Positions 30,852-35,850 of a stretch of DNA of 35,850 nt are shown here, piece after piece. The DNA comes from Saprospiraceae bacterium. GTDB lineage: Bacteria; Bacteroidota; Bacteroidia; Chitinophagales; Saprospiraceae. The DNA lies in the NCBI GenBank assembly GCA_025055285.1, contig JANWXM010000033.1, positions 1-35,850 on the forward strand, read 5' to 3'. Every line of letters starts with the position of its first letter. Positions within the stretch are counted from its first letter, which is position 1. Made by a program: the position numbers and the translations under genes. The notes below the pieces were generated by a model, which made no database searches, was not told where the DNA came from, and saw only the letters and a program-made list of their open reading frames with translations.

Positions 30852-31765
30852 GAAGCAAAGAATTACTCCTCGGCACCGCCCAGTGGGCTTGGACGGTAGA
30901 CAAAAATACAGCCTTTCACTTGCTCGACACCTGGCTGGAGGCTGGATACCGCGCCATAGACTGCGCAACAAACTATCCCATCGACAAAGACCCCGCGCAT
31001 TTCCGCGCTGCTGAGAGCATACTGGCTGATTACCTCAAAGCCCACAACTTGCGCGACCTGCGAATTACCATGAAAATTGGCGCTCTGGATAACCTACGCT
31101 CTTCGGAGAGTAACCTCTCGCCCTCTTTCATACGCATGATGAGTGGCGAATACCGACGCCTGTTTGGTAATAACTTACACTGCATTATGCTTCATTGGGA
31201 CAATCGGAACGACCCCAATGCTATCGCAGATACGCTGTATGCCCTCGTAGAAACCTGTCGAGAAGAAAAGCTCCAGCCTGGGCTCTCGGGTATCCGATAT
31301 CCGGAAATTTATGCTCCCATCCTGGAAAAACTAAATGTTTCTTTCGACATACAACTCAAACACAATATCTTACACTCTGACCTGCCCAGATACGCAGCGC
31401 TACAGCATCAACAACACCGCTACTTTGCCTACGGCACCAATGCTGGAGGCCTCAAATTAGACAGTGCATACGCTGCCAACAGTACCCTCAAGGCTCGAGG
31501 CGGCGACCCTGCCTCTGCTGAGAAAATCTTAGCACAAATACGCCACACTCTGCCCCAGTGGAATACAGCGGCCGTGCGCCCGCCGATCGTCGCTTTTTAT
31601 CAAATCGGCTTGCTGTTCGCGGCAATACACCCGCGCATAGATGGGATTGTCTTGGGTTGTTCCTCTCCAGCGCAATTGCGCCAAACGCTCGACTTCTGGC
31701 GCGACTTGGAAACTTTCGACTACGCAGATGTATTTGAGGCTCTTCATGAGATGATTCAAAACTGA
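30848..31765 (+). CDS. Aldo/keto reductase
   Basis: The NAD(P)H-dependent oxidoreductase has the whole AKR catalytic tetrad: D38 and Y43 in AIDCATNYP, K76 in ITMKIG and H116 in CIMLHWDN. The barrel start LLLGTAQWAW and the late VLGCSSPAQLRQTLDF cofactor segment also match. Length is 305 residues. Because it overlaps the GT2 gene by four bases, it probably acts on the same sugar or carrier lipid, for example reducing a keto sugar. Members of this AKR branch occur in surface-sugar clusters, but substrate cannot be fixed. Confidence 0.87.
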   Translation: MRSKELLLGTAQWAWTVDKNTAFHLLDTWLEAGYRAIDCATNYPIDKDPAHFRAAESILADYLKAHNLRDLRITMKIGALDNLRSSESNLSPSFIRMMSGEYRRLFGNNLHCIMLHWDNRNDPNAIADTLYALVETCREEKLQPGLSGIRYPEIYAPILEKLNVSFDIQLKHNILHSDLPRYAALQHQQHRYFAYGTNAGGLKLDSAYAANSTLKARGGDPASAEKILAQIRHTLPQWNTAAVRPPIVAFYQIGLLFAAIHPRIDGIVLGCSSPAQLRQTLDFWRDLETFDYADVFEALHEMIQN

Positions 31766-31843
31766 AAGAGCAGGTGCATTTCACGTGTAAAAAAACTATC
31801 ATCAAATGGCCAATTTAACCAAACATTCTTACCTTGAAAAAAT

Positions 31844-34687
31844 ATGAAAAAACAAGTGCTTCTGTCGCTGGGCTTTATCGGGTGCTTATTGATCGATCAC
31901 CTTTCTGCACAAGCTCCAAGCCGAATTACCTTGAGAGGTACTATTGCAATAGATACATTCGGCGAACCAGCCGCCCTGGCCACAGTCATGTTGCTCAACC
32001 CAGCCGACTCGACATTAATCACCTTTACGCGAAGCGACGAGCGCGGCGTTTTCGCATTTAAGAACCTTAGAAATACAGCCTATTTCCTCAAAATTTCTTA
32101 CGTAGGGTATCTGCCCTATCAACAGTACCTACCACCTGCAGAGAGCGAGACCGTAGATTTGGGCAGATTAGTGCTTAAGCCTATTCAACGTGAGCTAATG
32201 GAAGTTGTAGTGCGCACTGCTAAAGCTCCGCTCTTTATCCGGGGCGATACCATTGAGTACGATGCTACGATGTTCAAAGTTCCGCCTGGTTCTACGGTAG
32301 AAGACCTACTGCGCCGCTTGCCTGGGATTGAAGTGGATGAAGCTGGCAACATAAAGGCCCAAGGCCGTGACGTGCGCCGCATTTACGTGGATGGCAAAAC
32401 TTTCTTCGGCAGCGACCCAAAACTGGCCACTAAAAACTTGGAAGCAGAAATTGTCTCAAAAGTTCAGGTTTTTGATGAAAAATCCGAAATTGCTCAACTC
32501 TTAGGCATAGACGACGGCAAAAAAGAGCGCGTCATGAATTTAGAGCTCAAGGAGGAGTTCAAAAAGGGAGCCTTCGGCAAAGGTACCCTTGCTGGCGGCC
32601 CAAACGAGCGCTGGGCCGGTCGAACTAGTTACAACCGCTTCGACAACCGCCATCAGTTCTCTCTTATTGGCTACGGCAACAACATCAATGAAACTGGCGT
32701 CAACTGGCAAGATTACAGTGAATTCAGAGGCCAAGGCACATTTCAAGCCATCGACAACGGCGACTTTGGCTTCGGAGGCATGCCTACGGGAATTTATTTT
32801 TCTAGCAGTGAAGCCGAACTGCTTAACACTTTCGACGGACGCGGTTTTACACGCAATGCCGGCGGCGGCTTAAACTACAATTTTGACAACAAAAAAACAA
32901 AGGCCAACGCCAGCTACACCTACAACCAGACTTTTCTAGACTTAGACGAATTCACTCAGCGAGACAACTTCTTGAATACTGGCGCCTTTAACAACACTGA
33001 CACCCTTAAACGCCACAGCTTCCGAGGCAACCACCGCATACAGACGCGCTTTGAACACAATTTTGACTCCCTCAATACACTCATAATCAGAGGAGATTTC
33101 AGTTTAAATCGCTCCGATGACGATGAGCAACGCCACCAGCGTTTCTTTGATGGCGATGTACCTGCACGCACCATCAACCGGATTAGCGCTGACAATGATG
33201 CCGATCAGCGCAGTCGAAAGCTAGCAACCTCGGCTATCTTCCGCCATCGCTTCAAAAAGCCTGGACGCGCCTTTGCCCTCAGCGCAAGTTACAGTCAGCA
33301 GTTTTCTGAGCAACGCGAGCGCTTTTTTTCTCAAAACCAACTGTTGTTGCCTGTAGAGCGCCTTGAACGTCTCCAAACTCGCAACCTCAGCGATGCTGAC
33401 GAATGGCAATTCAAAAGCAGCGCACTGTACGCCGAGCCCATAGGAGAGCGCTGGTTTTGGCACACCTTTGTCAATGCCCGATATTCCGAAAACGCAGCCA
33501 ACCGCCAGGTGCGTGCGCCCGATCAAAACGACACTCGCATAGACAGCCTAAGCGTGTTTTATACCTTCGCAGAACAGTATTATCGCCTTGGCTCCAGCGT
33601 GCGCTATGTCGTAGAGGGCTTTAACATTACCGTTGGACTAGCTGGTCAGCAACTCACGCTCAACGGACGCTTCGCGCGCGACCGCAACTTGCCTTTGCTG
33701 GCACCGCCCATTCGACGCTCTTTCACTGACCTCATTCCATACGCAAGCATCAACCTAGAACCAATCAAGAATCTCAACCTCGATCTAGAATATATGTACC
33801 GCGTCTCGGCTCCTATGTTTACTGCACTACAGCCCATCCCAATTTTTACAAATCCCGCTTTTCAAAGCACAGGCAATCCAAAACTGGGCCCTGAACGCGC
33901 GCACAACGTCGGATTAAACGCTTTTTATTGGGATGAAGCCTCTTTTGCGAGCGTAGGTTTTTACTTCAAAGTAGACTGGTTTGATAGTCAAGTCGTCTAC
34001 AACCAACGCGTCGAACGCTCCGATAGCCTCGGGATCGTTACCCTCTCGCGCCCAGAGAACGTTGCTGGCGGACAGGCCATGTGGTCGTATTGGTGGTCTA
34101 ATGTCTCTATCGTGAAAAATCGCTTGTCTGTCTCCCTTGGCGGCAACTTTGGTCGTCGCCTGTCGCCCGCCTTCATCAACGACGTGCGCAACGAAACTGA
34201 CGACCGCAGTTGGGGCTTAGATGCTTCTCTCAACTTTACGCCCAATCCTAAACTATTCTTGAGCGCCAATGGCAATGTAAATTTCAACAACATCGCCTAC
34301 TCCATCCAAAGCGACCTCAATCAACGCATCCGCAACTTCTCGGCAGGCGCCTCTGCCAAATGGGAATTTGTCTCTAAAACCTTCTTTGAAGGGAACTTCA
34401 ATTACCGCTTCTTTAGGAATGAAGCTTTCGATTTTCGCCAACAAGTGCCCATTGTTAATGCTTCAATACGCCGCCTAGTAGGGCCCAAAAACCGCATCGA
34501 GGTGCGCCTGGCGGCCTTCGACCTGCTCAATCGCCGCATCGCTGTTAATCAGTACGGAATGCAGAATTTTATTACAACAAGTACCGCTCCTACCCTTGCT
34601 CAGTACTTCATGCTCAGCATCAGTTATAACTTCCGCGGTCATGTGGCTAAAGCAGAGGGTGACCCAGAAGGTATCATTATCTTCTAA
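31844..34687 (+). CDS. Outer-membrane beta-barrel protein (TonB-receptor-like)
   Basis: The 947-residue protein has a signal peptide (residues 1-23, ending LSA before QAPS), then a carboxypeptidase-regulatory-like beta-sandwich at about 28-110 (ITLRGTIAID, FAFKNLRNTAYFLKISYVGY), a plug-like domain at about 117-225 (TVEDLLRRLPGIEVDEAGNI, VRRIYVDGKTFFGSDPK), and a large barrel of amphipathic strands to the C-terminus, which ends in Phe (GIIIF). This layout defines the Bacteroidota outer-membrane beta-barrel family related to SusC-like receptors but without a SusD partner. The cargo is unknown. The GLPGLI-family gene starts 65 bases downstream; these two types are often neighbours in Bacteroidota, which suggests a joint function. 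Confidence 0.92.
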   Translation: MKKQVLLSLGFIGCLLIDHLSAQAPSRITLRGTIAIDTFGEPAALATVMLLNPADSTLITFTRSDERGVFAFKNLRNTAYFLKISYVGYLPYQQYLPPAESETVDLGRLVLKPIQRELMEVVVRTAKAPLFIRGDTIEYDATMFKVPPGSTVEDLLRRLPGIEVDEAGNIKAQGRDVRRIYVDGKTFFGSDPKLATKNLEAEIVSKVQVFDEKSEIAQLLGIDDGKKERVMNLELKEEFKKGAFGKGTLAGGPNERWAGRTSYNRFDNRHQFSLIGYGNNINETGVNWQDYSEFRGQGTFQAIDNGDFGFGGMPTGIYFSSSEAELLNTFDGRGFTRNAGGGLNYNFDNKKTKANASYTYNQTFLDLDEFTQRDNFLNTGAFNNTDTLKRHSFRGNHRIQTRFEHNFDSLNTLIIRGDFSLNRSDDDEQRHQRFFDGDVPARTINRISADNDADQRSRKLATSAIFRHRFKKPGRAFALSASYSQQFSEQRERFFSQNQLLLPVERLERLQTRNLSDADEWQFKSSALYAEPIGERWFWHTFVNARYSENAANRQVRAPDQNDTRIDSLSVFYTFAEQYYRLGSSVRYVVEGFNITVGLAGQQLTLNGRFARDRNLPLLAPPIRRSFTDLIPYASINLEPIKNLNLDLEYMYRVSAPMFTALQPIPIFTNPAFQSTGNPKLGPERAHNVGLNAFYWDEASFASVGFYFKVDWFDSQVVYNQRVERSDSLGIVTLSRPENVAGGQAMWSYWWSNVSIVKNRLSVSLGGNFGRRLSPAFINDVRNETDDRSWGLDASLNFTPNPKLFLSANGNVNFNNIAYSIQSDLNQRIRNFSAGASAKWEFVSKTFFEGNFNYRFFRNEAFDFRQQVPIVNASIRRLVGPKNRIEVRLAAFDLLNRRIAVNQYGMQNFITTSTAPTLAQYFMLSISYNFRGHVAKAEGDPEGIIIF

Positions 34688-34752
34688 AGCATGCACTCAC
34701 CTGCATTTAGAATATGCGCAACTATACTTCAAAACACCTGGCCATACGCTCA

Positions 34753-35514
34753 ATGCATTCAGCACGGCTCTCTGTTCTTCCTTTCTTTGCGCTGCTGCTT
34801 AGGAGCATCGCTGTCTTTGCCCAAGCCGCTGAGGGCGAAGTCCGCTACACCGTAGTACACGACTGGGTTAAAAAGTTGGCCGCCCTAGAGTATGTCTCTG
34901 CGCGCGAGCGCGAGCATGCTGCCTACATGTGGGGCAATCGCTCTGAGTGGAGGGAACACATGCGCTTGTTCTTTTCACCCCGGTGTAGCAAGTACGAAGA
35001 AGCGCAGGAGAAAGATGTAGAACAGGCAGCCTATGCCTGGCGCAAAGACCCGTTGTTGTTTTATCGCGACTTCGAGCGCCAGCGCATGTTTGACATCGTA
35101 AAGGCAGAAGGACGCCTCTACCTCATCGAGGACAGCCTATATTGCCCACAATGGAAAGTACTCAACGACATTAAAGAAGTAGCTGGCTATGTGTGCATGA
35201 ATGCCGTGTGGGAAGACTCGCTCAAGGGCCACCGCGTCGAGGTTTGGTTTGCCTTAGACCTGCCAGTGCCCGCTGGGCCAGAAGACCTCTGTGGCTTGCC
35301 CGGCCTTATCTTAGAAGCCAATTACAACAACGGCGCAATGGTTGTTACAGCCGACCAAATTGACGTGCGCCCGCTAAAAGCAGAGCTAGAATTGCCTAAG
35401 ACAAAAGTCAAAGGCAGAAAGGTTTCTTTAAGAGAATACCGCGAAGTCGTGCACAAGTACATTACTGAGCAAAAAAAGGCCGAAAAACCATGGTTTTGGG
35501 GACTTCGGTACTAA
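34753..35514 (+). CDS. GLPGLI family protein, exported
   Basis: The protein contains CGLPGLILEANYNNGAMVV, the motif that names the family. It is preceded by VWFALDLPVPAGPEDLCG, an acidic block typical of the family. I prefer the ATG at 34753, which opens a signal peptide (MHSARLSVLPFFALLLRSIAVFAQA); an earlier ATG at 34714 would add 13 polar residues. GLPGLI proteins are secreted or envelope proteins of Bacteroidota with no settled function, often beside TonB-receptor-like barrels as here. The C-terminal part is basic, ending EKPWFWGLRY. The end faces the T9SS cargo gene on the other strand. Confidence 0.9.
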   Translation: MHSARLSVLPFFALLLRSIAVFAQAAEGEVRYTVVHDWVKKLAALEYVSAREREHAAYMWGNRSEWREHMRLFFSPRCSKYEEAQEKDVEQAAYAWRKDPLLFYRDFERQRMFDIVKAEGRLYLIEDSLYCPQWKVLNDIKEVAGYVCMNAVWEDSLKGHRVEVWFALDLPVPAGPEDLCGLPGLILEANYNNGAMVVTADQIDVRPLKAELELPKTKVKGRKVSLREYREVVHKYITEQKKAEKPWFWGLRY

Positions 35515-35588
35515 ATGGCGCTCTCAAATAACTTGCCTTGGCCATTAGTCCTACCCTCCTTATCAGTGTTTTTCGGTGCAGCCCTGGG

Positions 35589-35850
35589 TTATTGTCCTGC
35601 GCGCTCGGTAGCCATCGAGTTACACCCCGGCGGTAGCGCAGAGACATCCAGACGGCCGCTCTCTACGCGCAACAACTGCACGACGCGGCCATCGGCGCTG
35701 TGCAGCCGAGCCAACATCGGGCCTGCGTGCGCACCGGTGTAACGCACCACGTCACGGCAGGGATTGGGCGAAAGCACCGACGGCTCCGCGCGCAGCGGCT
35801 CATAGGCCGCCTCCTGCGCGCTGACTACTGGGTCGCCGTTGGGAGAGAAT
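35589..35850 (-). CDS. C-terminal end of a T9SS-secreted protein (sorting domain), partial
   Basis: The frame is open from the right edge of the window and reads FSPNGDPVV, then VLSPNPCRDVVRYTG, LARLHSADGRVVQLLRVESG and LDVSALPPG. This is the type IX secretion system (Por-type) C-terminal sorting domain, which directs export across the outer membrane and surface attachment. Normally LPPG is followed by GVYLVRV or similar strands and a basic end. Here the frame continues CNSMATERAGQ and stops at 35589-35591, while the +1 frame gives GV, a stop, then LDGYRARRT, reminiscent of the missing strand. So the last strand may be broken by a frameshift. The bulk of the protein lies outside the window, so its activity is unknown. 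Confidence 0.75.
   Translation of the reverse strand, partial: FSPNGDPVVSAQEAAYEPLRAEPSVLSPNPCRDVVRYTGAHAGPMLARLHSADGRVVQLLRVESGRLDVSALPPGCNSMATERAGQ

Overview
The window looks like a chromosomal segment of a Bacteroidota (Bacteroidetes) bacterium. The evidence is a GLPGLI-family protein beside a large TonB-receptor-like outer-membrane beta-barrel, a type IX secretion (Por-type) C-terminal sorting domain at the right edge, several lipoproteins, start regions without clear Shine-Dalgarno sequences, and copies of the Bacteroidota -7 promoter element TANNTTTG ahead of several genes. I cannot name a genus. No rRNA, tRNA, intact insertion sequence or CRISPR array was seen.

Layout. 0-5 kb: arsenite methyltransferase (arsM), a two-HKD phospholipase D/cardiolipin-synthase-like protein, then on the minus strand a lipoprotein made of four repeats and the chaperone HtpG. 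5.06-5.62 kb: an intergenic stretch with a promoter-like element, serial strong hairpins and a rho-independent terminator, which I read as a candidate non-coding RNA. 5.6-12.0 kb (plus strand): membrane-anchored patatin-like lipase, alkaline phosphatase, FdhD, a lipoprotein of unknown function, a small conserved-looking protein and a cyclophilin lipoprotein. 12.1-20.9 kb: one long plus-strand operon. It encodes a GT-B-type transferase, an SpsF-like CMP-sugar synthetase, a split transketolase, a class-III aminotransferase, an SDR, a KdsC-like HAD phosphatase, a NeuB-like synthase lacking the SAF domain, a sterol-desaturase-family hydroxylase and an SMR transporter. 20.9-25.3 kb: a disturbed region that becomes visibly richer in G+C, with a second candidate structured RNA, an inverted decayed copy of the fdhD-lipoprotein pair, and two glycosyltransferases overlapping tail to tail. 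25.3-30 kb (minus strand): a lone DUF433 protein, a small repeat element, mannose-1-phosphate guanylyltransferase, a lipocalin-like lipoprotein, an isolated Cas6, and a membrane-anchored coiled-coil protein with a very small membrane protein. 30.1-35.85 kb: GT2 glycosyltransferase and aldo/keto reductase (overlapping genes), the outer-membrane barrel and GLPGLI protein, and the C-terminal end of a T9SS cargo protein running off the edge.

How the genes fit together. The 12-20.9 kb operon has the parts to make, dephosphorylate, CMP-activate and transfer an acidic alpha-keto sugar (nonulosonate or Kdo-like). The split transketolase, GSA-type aminotransferase and SDR are not part of the standard sialic, legionaminic, pseudaminic, Kdn or Kdo routes, so this is the best candidate for an undescribed pathway. 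The glycosyltransferases at 22.9-25.3 kb, the GDP-mannose enzyme and the GT2 suggest a wider surface-glycan neighbourhood.
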